Below are positions 1-7,640 of a DNA stretch of 9,650 nucleotides, in pieces; positions within the stretch are counted from its first letter, which is position 1; each line of letters begins with the position of its first letter. Where the stretch lies: positions 1-9,650 of the forward strand of contig JAEYTV010000240.1 in assembly GCA_023433855.1 (NCBI GenBank). The letters are read 5' to 3'. The notes beneath the pieces are model-generated. The model was not told the origin of the DNA. It ran no database searches and worked only from the letters and a program-made list of their open reading frames with translations. Made by a program: the position numbers and the translations under genes. The stretch comes from Pseudomonadota bacterium (GTDB lineage Bacteria > Pseudomonadota > Alphaproteobacteria > Rhizobiales > Rhizobiaceae).

Positions 1-858
1 GTGCAGGATGCTCTTACCCAATGGTGGTACGGTCACAACGCGGTCGGCTTCTTCCTGACTGCCGGCTTCCTCGGCATGATGTTCTATTTCGTGCCCAAGC
101 AGGCCGGTCGCCCGGTCTATTCCTATCGGCTGTCGATCATCCACTTCTGGGCCCTGATCTTCATGTATATCTGGGCCGGTCCCCACCACCTCCACTACAC
201 GGCGCTGCCTGACTGGGCTCAGACACTCGGCATGGTGTTTTCGATCATGCTGTGGATGCCCTCCTCGGGCGGCATGATCAACGGACTGATGACGCTCTCG
301 GGAGCCTGGGACAAGATCCGCACCGACCCGGTCATCCGGATGATGGTCATGGCGATCGCCTTCTATGGCATGGCCACCTTCGAAGGCCCGATGATGTCGA
401 TCAAGGCGGTCAACTCCCTCAGCCACTATACTGACTGGACGATCGGCCACGTACATTCCGGCGCGCTCGGCTGGAACGGCATGATCACCTTCGGTGCGAT
501 CTACTACCTGACGCCGAAACTGTGGAACCGCCGTCGGCTGTACAGCCTGCAACTCGTCAACTGGCACTTCTGGCTGGCGACGCTCGGAATTGTTGTCTAC
601 GCGGCAGTCATGTGGGTTGCCGGAGTTCAGCAGGGCCTGATGTGGCGCGAATACGACGACCAGGGGTTCCTCGTCTACTCGTTCGCCGAAACCGTCTCAG
701 CCATGTTCCCCTACTATGCCCTGCGTGCCGTGGGCGGCGCCATGTTCCTCGCGGGCGCCCTGCTGATGGCATTCAACATAACCATGACAATCCTGGGCTA
801 CGAGCGGCGCGAGAATGTGCCGGGCGCAGCGCCGGCAGCCCTGCAGCCGGCTGAATAA
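1..858 (+). CDS. fixN: cbb3-type cytochrome c oxidase subunit I (FixN/CcoN), C-terminal part
   Basis: FixN is the catalytic haem-copper subunit of the cbb3 oxidase in the inner membrane. It reduces O2 to water with high affinity and pumps protons. Only the last 285 codons are present. The gtg at position 1 is an internal codon, since the family is about 540 residues long and roughly 255 are missing upstream. The visible part has several hydrophobic helices. Counting from position 1, His12 in WYGHN and the His62-His63 pair in AGPHH fit the three CuB ligands. Tyr56, six residues before the His pair, fits the tyrosine cross-linked to a CuB histidine in cbb3 enzymes. His150 and His152 in GHVHSG fit the haem ligands, and Glu128 in FEGP is the conserved glutamate. 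The low-spin haem histidine of the N-terminal part lies outside the window. fixO follows after 11 bp. The identification is very secure. Confidence 0.97.
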   Translation: MQDALTQWWYGHNAVGFFLTAGFLGMMFYFVPKQAGRPVYSYRLSIIHFWALIFMYIWAGPHHLHYTALPDWAQTLGMVFSIMLWMPSSGGMINGLMTLSGAWDKIRTDPVIRMMVMAIAFYGMATFEGPMMSIKAVNSLSHYTDWTIGHVHSGALGWNGMITFGAIYYLTPKLWNRRRLYSLQLVNWHFWLATLGIVVYAAVMWVAGVQQGLMWREYDDQGFLVYSFAETVSAMFPYYALRAVGGAMFLAGALLMAFNITMTILGYERRENVPGAAPAALQPAE

Positions 859-869
859 GGAGAAGCCTT

Positions 870-1601
<732 letters not shown>

Positions 1602-1611
1602 GGAGAGGAAG

Positions 1612-1764
1612 ATGGAAGTCTACACGGCCATGCGCCACTTCGCCGACAGCTGGGGTCTTCTCGCCATGACCCTGTTCTTCATCGGTGTCGTTCTATTCAC
1701 CCTGCGCCCCGGCGCGAAGTCTCTCGCGAAAGAGGCCGCGCAGATCCCTCTGAAGGAGGATTAA
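1612..1764 (+). CDS. fixQ: cbb3-type cytochrome c oxidase small subunit (FixQ/CcoQ)
   Basis: This is a 50-residue single-pass membrane protein. It has an N-terminal hydrophobic helix at about residues 13-32, followed by a short charged, Lys/Glu-rich cytoplasmic tail. Length, topology and position between fixO and fixP match FixQ, the small subunit that stabilises the cbb3 complex and helps FixP associate with the core. The ATG at 1612 was chosen because AAGGAGAGGA (1600-1609) stands directly before it. An in-frame ATG at 1579 would overlap the fixO coding end and add 11 residues that do not look like FixQ. The stop is 3 bp before fixP. FixQ is poorly conserved, so context carries much of the weight. 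Confidence 0.92.
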   Translation: MEVYTAMRHFADSWGLLAMTLFFIGVVLFTLRPGAKSLAKEAAQIPLKED

Positions 1765-1767
1765 CAG

Positions 1768-2631
1768 ATGGCGGAAAAACATATCGACGAAATCAGCGGG
1801 GTGGAGACCACCGGCCATGAATGGGACGGGATCCGCGAGCTGAACAATCCCATGCCGCGCTGGTGGGTCTGGACCTTTTATGCCACCATCGTCTGGGCAC
1901 TCGGCTATACGATCCTTTATCCTGCCTGGCCGCTGGTCAACGACGCGACGAGAGGGCTTTTGGGCTATTCCAGCCGCGGCGATCTCTCCACCGAGTTGGA
2001 GCGCGCCAAGATTGCTCAGGGCGATGTCCTGGAGAAGATCTCCAAGGTCTCCCTTGAGGAAATCCTAGCCGATCCGCAACTGACCCAGTTCGCGACAGCA
2101 GGCGGTGCTTCGGCCTTCCGGGTCAATTGCGTGCAATGTCACGGCACTGGCGCTGCGGGCGGACAGGGTTATCCGAACCTCAACGACGACGAATGGCTGT
2201 GGGGCGGTGATATCAATGCCATCTATCAGACCATTGCTCACGGCATCCGCGACAGCGTAGATCCGGACACACGCCTCTCGGAAATGCCAGGATTTATCGA
2301 CGTGCTGAAGCCTGAGGAGGTCAGGCAGGTCGCTGCTTATGTCGTCAGCCTCAGTGGTACGCCCCGCGATCCAACCATGATCGAACCGGGCAAGCAGCTC
2401 TTTGCCGACAACTGCGCTTCCTGCCACGGTGAGAATGCCGAAGGCAATCGCGATATGGGCGCTCCGGATCTTGCCGATGCCATCTGGCTGAAAGTGAGCG
2501 GGGAAGCCGAGATTGCACGCCAGATCCAGGTTCCCCGGCACGGCGTCATGCCGGCCTGGAGTGCGCGTCTTAGCAACGAGACCCTCAAGCAGCTCGCCGT
2601 CTACGTTCACTCGCTTGGCGGTGGAGAATAG
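1768..2631 (+). CDS. fixP: cbb3-type cytochrome c oxidase subunit III (FixP/CcoP), dihaem cytochrome c
   Basis: FixP is the dihaem cytochrome c that receives electrons from soluble or membrane cytochromes c and passes them to FixO and FixN. The 287-residue length is typical. An N-terminal cytoplasmic stretch contains the family signature around residues 17-33 (HEWDGI, ELNNPMPRWW). One transmembrane helix follows at about residues 32-56. Two cytochrome c domains carry CVQCH (121-125) and CASCH (216-220). Met173 in EMPGF and Met261 in VMPAW are the likely distal ligands. AAGGAGG ends a few bases before the ATG. It is the last gene of the oxidase structural unit: a perfect hairpin follows 16 bp after the stop, and then the fixG promoter region. 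Confidence 0.97.
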   Translation: MAEKHIDEISGVETTGHEWDGIRELNNPMPRWWVWTFYATIVWALGYTILYPAWPLVNDATRGLLGYSSRGDLSTELERAKIAQGDVLEKISKVSLEEILADPQLTQFATAGGASAFRVNCVQCHGTGAAGGQGYPNLNDDEWLWGGDINAIYQTIAHGIRDSVDPDTRLSEMPGFIDVLKPEEVRQVAAYVVSLSGTPRDPTMIEPGKQLFADNCASCHGENAEGNRDMGAPDLADAIWLKVSGEAEIARQIQVPRHGVMPAWSARLSNETLKQLAVYVHSLGGGE

Positions 2632-2647
2632 GGCTCTGTCTGGTTAA

Positions 2648-2676
2648 CCACAAAGCCGCTGGCAGCGGCTTTGTGG
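2648..2676 (+). terminator. Perfect 13-bp hairpin after fixP
   Basis: Positions 2648-2660 (CCACAAAGCCGCT) pair perfectly with 2664-2676, with GGC as the loop. The hairpin begins 16 bp after the fixP stop. No T-run follows (the next bases are GTCGGCC), so it is not a textbook intrinsic terminator. It may be a weak terminator, a 3'-end stabiliser of fixNOQP mRNA, or a partial block between the oxidase and assembly units. The structure is read directly from the sequence; its role is inferred. Confidence 0.6.
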
Positions 2677-2740
2677 GTCGGCCATCGCGAATGACGCCGC
2701 CATTTTGCCGCACCCGTTCCCACCCCAACCCCGACAAAGG

Positions 2741-2754
2741 TTGACTTATGTCAA
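2741..2754 (+). promoter_or_regulatory. Anaerobox (FNR/FixK/FnrN binding site) of the fixGHIS promoter
   Basis: The site TTGACTTATGTCAA is a perfect inverted repeat, TTGAC-N4-GTCAA. It differs from the consensus TTGAT-N4-ATCAA only by a symmetric change at the fifth base of each half. Its centre is 57 bp before the fixG ATG at 2805. If the site sits at -41.5, as is usual for FNR-type class II activation, transcription would start near 2789 and leave a leader of about 16 bases. No strong -10 is visible around 2776-2782, which fits a promoter that needs its activator. The FixK-like regulator at 7641-8393 recognises this class of site by family. Confidence 0.8.
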
Positions 2755-2786
2755 GGATGAAGGGGGCCCTGGGTGCGAAAAGAGAG

Positions 2787-2804
2787 GGGACGAAGGATTG
2801 TCCC
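2787..2804 (+). promoter_or_regulatory. fixG ribosome binding site displayed in a small hairpin
   Basis: GGGAC (2787-2791) pairs with GTCCC (2800-2804), and the loop GAAGGATT holds the Shine-Dalgarno sequence AAGGA (2793-2797). The stem ends directly at the ATG of fixG, with seven bases between AAGGA and ATG. This supports 2805 as the true start. The stem has only 5 bp, so its stability and any regulatory meaning are uncertain. Confidence 0.5.
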
Positions 2805-4394
2805 ATGAACCTCTATACTGCACCTCACGTTGCCTCGGCCGACCCAGAGGTCGAGCGCATCGACGCCCAGCCCTCCCATTCGCCAAAAGTTCCGCGTCAG
2901 CCGCTCTACGAAAAACGCAAGAAGATCTTCCCCAAGCGAGCGGAGGGGCAGTTCCGTCGCTTCAAGTGGCTGGTGATGCTGATTACCCTCGGCATCTATT
3001 ATCTCACACCGTGGATCCGTTGGGACCGCGGCCCTTTCGCTCCCGATCAGGCGGTGCTGATCGACCTGGCCAACCGCCGTTTCTATTTCTTTTTCATCGA
3101 AATCTGGCCCCAGGAGTTCTTCTTTGTGGCTGGGCTGTTGGTGATGGCCGGCTTCGGCCTCTTCCTCCTGACATCCGCCGTCGGCCGCGCCTGGTGCGGT
3201 TATACCTGTCCGCAGACGGTCTGGGTCGATCTCTTCCTCGCCGTCGAGCGCTTCTTCGAAGGTGACCGGAATGCCCGCCTAAAACTCGACGGCTCTCCTT
3301 GGACGTTCAACAAGATCTGGAGGCGCGTCGCCAAACATGTGAGCTGGATCGCCATCGCGGTTGCCACGGGTGGCGCGTGGATCTTCTACTTCGCCGATGC
3401 GCCGTCGCTGGCCTTCGAGTTCGCCACCGGCCAGGCCGCCGCCATCGCCTACACCACCGTCGCGGTACTAACCGCGACCACCTACGTGCTTGGTGGGCTG
3501 ATGCGCGAGCAGGTCTGCATCTACATGTGTCCATGGCCGCGCATCCAGGCTGCCATGCTCGATGAAAAATCATTGGTCGTTACCTACAACGACTGGCGCG
3601 GCGAGCCACGCAGCCGACATGCCAAGAAGGCTGCCGCTGCCGGCCAGGCGGTGCGCGACTGCGTGGATTGCAACGCCTGTGTCGCGGTTTGCCCCATGGG
3701 GATTGATATCCGCGATGGCCAGCAGCTCGCCTGCATCACCTGCGCCTTGTGTATCGATGCCTGCGACGGCGTGATGGACAAGATCGGCAAGCCCCGCGGG
3801 CTGATCGCCTATGCGACCCTCAACGAATACGATGCCAATATGGCACTCGCTACCGCTGGCGGCACGAGCGCCATCGATCCTTCCAGGGTACGCAATGCCG
3901 ATGGTTCTTTCGTCGACAAGGTTCGTCACTTCAACTGGAAGATCATCCTTCGGCCTCGAACCTTGCTCTATTTTGGTGTGTGGGCTGCGGTCGGGCTCGG
4001 ACTGGTCTTCGCTCTGCTGTCGCGCGATCGGCTGGAGATCAATGTCATCCACGACCGCAACCCACAATTTGTGCTGGAATCCGACGGTTCGATCCGGAAC
4101 GGCTACACGATCCGACTGCTCAACATGATCCCCGAGCCCCGGACGATCCTCGTATCCATGGAGGGTCTTCCCGAAGCGACAATGAAGATCAGCGGCATTA
4201 CCGACGTGCCCGGCCGGCTCTTCGCGGTGCAGGTCGAGCCCGATCGGACGCTTGCTCTCAGGTTCTTCGTTACTTTGCCCAAGACCGCGGTCACCGCACA
4301 GAACGAACACTTTCACTTCGTCGCCGAAGACCGTTCCAGCCACGAACGGGACGTTCTCGGGGCGGCATTCATCACTCCGGGAGCATCGAGATGA
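2805..4394 (+). CDS. fixG: FixG/CcoG (RdxA-type) membrane iron-sulfur protein, cupric reductase for cbb3 assembly
   Basis: CcoG proteins reduce Cu(II) to Cu(I) so that the copper ATPase and chaperones can use it for cbb3 oxidase. The 529-residue protein has several transmembrane helices, roughly at residues 53-70, 103-124, 180-197, 212-230 and 388-405. Two membrane-associated Cys pairs lie at C131/C135 (CGYTC) and C238/C242 (CIYMC). Two ferredoxin-type 4Fe-4S motifs lie at C286/C289/C292/C296 (CVDCNACVAVCP) and C310/C313/C316/C320 (CITCALCIDACD). The C-terminal 120 or so residues form a periplasmic Ig-like domain. An in-frame ATG at 2748 would add 19 residues, but it lies inside the anaerobox and upstream of the likely transcription start. 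The ATG at 2805 with AAGGA is therefore preferred. The stop overlaps the fixH start by ATGA. Confidence 0.95.
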   Translation: MNLYTAPHVASADPEVERIDAQPSHSPKVPRQPLYEKRKKIFPKRAEGQFRRFKWLVMLITLGIYYLTPWIRWDRGPFAPDQAVLIDLANRRFYFFFIEIWPQEFFFVAGLLVMAGFGLFLLTSAVGRAWCGYTCPQTVWVDLFLAVERFFEGDRNARLKLDGSPWTFNKIWRRVAKHVSWIAIAVATGGAWIFYFADAPSLAFEFATGQAAAIAYTTVAVLTATTYVLGGLMREQVCIYMCPWPRIQAAMLDEKSLVVTYNDWRGEPRSRHAKKAAAAGQAVRDCVDCNACVAVCPMGIDIRDGQQLACITCALCIDACDGVMDKIGKPRGLIAYATLNEYDANMALATAGGTSAIDPSRVRNADGSFVDKVRHFNWKIILRPRTLLYFGVWAAVGLGLVFALLSRDRLEINVIHDRNPQFVLESDGSIRNGYTIRLLNMIPEPRTILVSMEGLPEATMKISGITDVPGRLFAVQVEPDRTLALRFFVTLPKTAVTAQNEHFHFVAEDRSSHERDVLGAAFITPGASR

Positions 4395-4897
4395 ACAACA
4401 AGCCCGCACATCCAGACGAGGCGAGATCCTTTGTCTTCACCGGCTGGCACATGATCGGCATCATGGTTCTCTTTTTCGGCACGATCCTATCGGTCAATTT
4501 CTACATGGCCTACAGTGCCGTTACTACCTGGAGCGGCCTTGTGGCGGAGAACACCTATGTCGCCAGCCAGCAGTTCAACGGCAAGGCGGCCGAAGCACGG
4601 GCCTTGCTGGCCTCGGGAGTGACCGGCAAGCTGACAGTTACCAGCTCCAGCATCCGTTACGAGGTGACCCATCCGCAGGAAGGCCCGGTCGCCGCAGATA
4701 GCCTGATCCTGCGCTTCAAGCGGCCGGTGGGAGAGCATCAGGACTTTGAACTCGATCTCACCCCGGTGAGAACGGGGGTTTTCGCGGCAGACCATGACGT
4801 CCTGGCTGGAGACTGGATCGTGGATGCGAGCGCCTTCAAGGATGGCAGGCGGATATTGCACCAGGCCGAGCGGGTTGCGGCGGGGGGGCATCGATGA
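4391..4897 (+). CDS. fixH: FixH/CcoH cbb3 oxidase assembly protein
   Basis: FixH is a small inner-membrane protein needed for assembly or stability of the cbb3 complex, in concert with the copper pump FixI. The 168-residue protein has one N-terminal transmembrane helix at about residues 19-42, preceded by FTGWHMIG and followed by NFYMAYSAV. The helix leads into a periplasmic domain of mixed beta character, and this layout matches the FixH family. The open frame extends far upstream in the wrong phase of fixG; the ATG at 4391 is chosen because it overlaps the fixG stop as ATGA. The next gene, fixI, starts through the same overlap at 4894, so the three are probably translationally coupled. Its exact biochemical role is not settled even in well-studied relatives. 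Confidence 0.93.
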   Translation: MNNKPAHPDEARSFVFTGWHMIGIMVLFFGTILSVNFYMAYSAVTTWSGLVAENTYVASQQFNGKAAEARALLASGVTGKLTVTSSSIRYEVTHPQEGPVAADSLILRFKRPVGEHQDFELDLTPVRTGVFAADHDVLAGDWIVDASAFKDGRRILHQAERVAAGGHR

Positions 4898-7182
4898 GTT
4901 GCTGTGCGCCCGGCACCGACGGCCTTCTCGATCGAGGATCACTCTCGCCCGACGAACTCCTGCTGTCCAGCCGTTCGGTCGGTCCGGGGCTCCGGCAGAC
5001 GGACCTCAGCGTGCCACAGGTGCATTGCGGCACCTGTATCACCGCCATCGAAAAGGCCCTCCAAGCACTGCCGATCGTGGAGCGTGCGCGGGTCAATCTC
5101 TCCACGAAGCGCGTTTCGGTGGTCTGGAAAGAGGAGTCGGAGCACGGGCCGGTCGATCCGACCCTCCTCATCACCACGATCACAGAGGCCACGGGATACG
5201 ACGCTCATCTTTTTGCCGGCACTCAGGACGATGGCGACAAGTTGCAACGCGAGCTTATCCGCGCAGTCGCGTTGTCGGGCTTTGCCGCGGCCAATATCAT
5301 GCTTCTCTCCGTGTCCGTATGGTCGGGCGCCGACGCGGCGACGCGCGACCTGTTTCACTGGATATCGGCCATGATCGCAGCCCCGGCTCTGATTTACGGA
5401 GGCCGTTTCTTCTATCAGTCGGCCTGGAGGGCGTTGCGGCGCGGGCGGACCAATATGGATGTCCCGATCGCACTTGCGATCTCCCTGTCCTATGCCGTTT
5501 CGCTCTGGGAAACCATGCACCACGGCGAACATGCCTGGTTCGACGCGACGGTGTCGCTGCTGTTCTTCCTGCTGATTGGCCGGACGCTCGACCACATCAT
5601 GCGTGATCGTGCCCGCGCGGCGATCACCGGGCTTGCGAGGCTGTCGCCGCGTGGCGCCATGGTCCTCAATACAGATGGTTCGCGGGAATATCGTGCGGTC
5701 GAGGATATCATCCCGGGCGACCTCGTCGCGATCGCATTGGGTGAACGTGTTCCGGTTGACGGCGTGGTGGAAAGCGGCACAAGCGACATGGACATGTCCA
5801 TCGTCAACGGCGAAAGCGTCCCCCGTCGGGCAGCGCCCGGCGACGTGGTGCAGGCCGGCATGCTCAGCCTGACCGGATTGCTGGTCCTGAGGGCGACCGC
5901 TGCAGCAAAAGACTCCTTCCTCGCCGAGATCATCCGGATGATGGAAGCTGCCGAAGGCGGCAGGGCGCGCTACCGGCGCCTCGCCGATCGCGCAGCGCAA
6001 TACTATTCGCCCGCCGTGCATCTTCTGGCGCTCACCGCATTCGTATTCTGGGGTCTTGTCGGCGGCGACTGGAAACACGCGATGTTGATCGCGATCGCCG
6101 TTCTGATCATTACGTGCCCCTGCGCGCTTGGTCTTGCAGTTCCGGTCGTGCAGGTCGTCGCAGCGGGGCGGCTGTTCAGGAACGGCATCATGGTCAAGGA
6201 CGGGTCAGCCATGGAGCGCCTCGCCGAGATTGACTCGGTTGTCTTCGACAAAACAGGAACACTGACGCTAGGGAAGCCAAGGCTGATCGATGCGGATCAG
6301 GCGACTGCCGCCTATCTTCCGCTGGCAGCAGGTCTTGCTGCCTTCTCCCGACATCCATTGTCGCGAGCACTTCATGAGGCAGCCTGCGGCCCCGTCCATG
6401 TTTTCGACGACGTGACCGAGATTCCCGGGAAAGGGCTCGAGGGAGTAGCCGACGGTGCGACCTATCGGTTAGGCAACCGCCGGTTCGCTAGCGGCGAGGC
6501 GGATACGCCCGGACCAGCAGATACGAGGCTTGAGGTTGTCCTATCACGTGACGGCAATGAACTTGCCTGTTCCCGGTTCGAAGACACTCTGCGCTCTGGC
6601 GCCGCCGCGGCGATCGCTGAGCTTTCCTCCCGCGGGATTTCGAGCGGAATCCTTTCCGGCGACCGAGCCCCGGCGGTGAGCGATCTCGCTGCCCGAGTAA
6701 ACGTGGAACGCTGGAAGGCCGAACTAAGCCCCAAGGAAAAGGCAGAGTTCTGCCAGTCGCTGGCGGAGCAGGGACATAAGGTGTTGATGGTCGGCGACGG
6801 CATCAATGATGCGCCGGCGCTGTCGGCGGCCCACGTCTCCATCGCGCCGGCGACTGCTGCCGACATCGGACGTCAGGCTGCAGATTTCGTGTTCATGCAT
6901 GAGAGCCTGGAAGCGGTGCCTATGGCGATCGACATCTCGCGCCGAGCCGGACGACTCATCCGGCAGAACTTCGCCCTGGCCATCGGATATAACATCATCG
7001 CCGTGCCGATTGCACTCGCAGGTTACGCGACACCGCTCATTGCAGCGGTTGCGATGTCGACATCATCGATCATCGTCGTGGCCAACGCGCTTCGCCTGAA
7101 CGGTCTGGGTTGGGCGAGCGAGCGCCCTGATGGTTCTGCCGCGACAATCGAGTCCCGTGTGGGAAAGGCAAGTCACGCATGA
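4894..7182 (+). CDS. fixI: FixI/CcoI copper-exporting P1B-type ATPase for cbb3 oxidase
   Basis: FixI moves Cu(I) across the inner membrane with ATP to supply the CuB centre of FixN. The 762-residue protein starts with a Cys pair (MSCCAPG). An HMA domain at about residues 35-105 carries VHCGTC (C45, C48). Eight transmembrane helices are expected. The actuator loop is NGES at 305-308 instead of the common TGES, with the key Gly-Glu kept. CPC is at 408-410. The phosphorylated Asp452 lies in DKTGT, the nucleotide-binding HP is at 487-488, and the hinge motif GDGINDAP begins at 634. YN at 699-700 and MSTSS at 721-725 are the helix 7 and 8 residues that mark Cu(I) P1B-1 pumps. The stop overlaps fixS by ATGA. 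The fix context separates it from a general CopA detoxification pump. Confidence 0.95.
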   Translation: MSCCAPGTDGLLDRGSLSPDELLLSSRSVGPGLRQTDLSVPQVHCGTCITAIEKALQALPIVERARVNLSTKRVSVVWKEESEHGPVDPTLLITTITEATGYDAHLFAGTQDDGDKLQRELIRAVALSGFAAANIMLLSVSVWSGADAATRDLFHWISAMIAAPALIYGGRFFYQSAWRALRRGRTNMDVPIALAISLSYAVSLWETMHHGEHAWFDATVSLLFFLLIGRTLDHIMRDRARAAITGLARLSPRGAMVLNTDGSREYRAVEDIIPGDLVAIALGERVPVDGVVESGTSDMDMSIVNGESVPRRAAPGDVVQAGMLSLTGLLVLRATAAAKDSFLAEIIRMMEAAEGGRARYRRLADRAAQYYSPAVHLLALTAFVFWGLVGGDWKHAMLIAIAVLIITCPCALGLAVPVVQVVAAGRLFRNGIMVKDGSAMERLAEIDSVVFDKTGTLTLGKPRLIDADQATAAYLPLAAGLAAFSRHPLSRALHEAACGPVHVFDDVTEIPGKGLEGVADGATYRLGNRRFASGEADTPGPADTRLEVVLSRDGNELACSRFEDTLRSGAAAAIAELSSRGISSGILSGDRAPAVSDLAARVNVERWKAELSPKEKAEFCQSLAEQGHKVLMVGDGINDAPALSAAHVSIAPATAADIGRQAADFVFMHESLEAVPMAIDISRRAGRLIRQNFALAIGYNIIAVPIALAGYATPLIAAVAMSTSSIIVVANALRLNGLGWASERPDGSAATIESRVGKASHA

Positions 7183-7325
7183 ACATGCTGATCTATCTCA
7201 TTCCGATAGCATTGTTGCTCGGCGGCCTGGGTCTCGCCGCCTTTCTATGGTCCCTGAAGAGCGGCCAGTATGACGATCTGGACGGTGCGGCGTGGAGAAT
7301 TCTCGAGGAGGATGCTTCAGAGTGA
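7179..7325 (+). CDS. fixS: FixS/CcoS cbb3 oxidase maturation protein
   Basis: This is a 48-residue protein consisting of one N-terminal membrane helix (about residues 4-24) and a short acidic tail. The signature FLWSLKSGQYDDLDGAAWRI at 22-41 is characteristic of FixS/CcoS, which is needed to insert cofactors into the cbb3 core subunit. The reading frame is MNMLIYLIP at the start and EEDASE at the end. The ATG overlaps the fixI stop as ATGA. It is the last gene of the fixGHIS unit; no clear intrinsic terminator follows. A second in-frame ATG two codons later is possible but less likely, given the overlap rule that holds for the whole operon. Confidence 0.94.
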   Translation: MNMLIYLIPIALLLGGLGLAAFLWSLKSGQYDDLDGAAWRILEEDASE

Positions 7326-7640
7326 CCGGAGTCGCACAAAGCGTCGACAGCGGTCCCTGTTGGCATCGCTAAAGCATGTACTCGACCCTCGTGGATGGCA
7401 GCGCTTGAGTTGCGACCGACCGCTGTGGCTCTTAAGGGCGAGACGTTTCTGCTGATCGGGGGCGACAGGATGCAGTACAGCACGGGCGTGGTTCGCTCCG
7501 AGCCTGAGATCGCGCCGGAGGCTTGCCGCTCGGTCTCCGCTCAAGCGCAGTCATGGCTGCCCTTGACGGCTGAATGCCAGCCACCTCGGATACCATCGCG
7601 GATCCGGCGATCGCTTGCTCCTGTAGCGGAGGTCTGCCGG
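7326..7640. other. Gap between convergent units, no supported gene
   Basis: These 315 bases lie between the fixS stop and the stop of the minus-strand regulator. An open frame begins at ATG 7395 (+) and runs to 7907. It has no ribosome binding site, resembles no protein I know, and over its second half is antisense to the regulator's DNA-binding domain. Minus-strand open frames here are Arg/Pro-rich and look like shadow translation of GC-rich DNA. No strong terminator hairpin or anaerobox is visible; a weak 5-bp stem with a 7-base loop occurs at 7595-7611. Confidence 0.6.

Noticed and set aside
3749..4390. Upstream extension of the fixH frame through fixG
   Set aside because: The residues before Met at 4391 are shadow translation of fixG. 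FixH homologues begin at the short N-terminus before the membrane helix.
3570..4409. 279-codon open frame on the minus strand inside fixG
   Set aside because: It is antisense to fixG, which has clear iron-sulfur motifs. The translation has no recognisable domain and is typical shadow coding in GC-rich DNA.
4939..6078. 379-codon open frame on the minus strand inside fixI
   Set aside because: It is antisense to the HMA, actuator and early membrane parts of fixI and is rich in Arg, His and Gly with no domain logic.
7595..7611. Stem ATCGC/GCGAT with loop GGATCCG as a terminator of the regulator
   Set aside because: The stem is only 5 bp and no T-run follows on either strand, so it is too weak to call.
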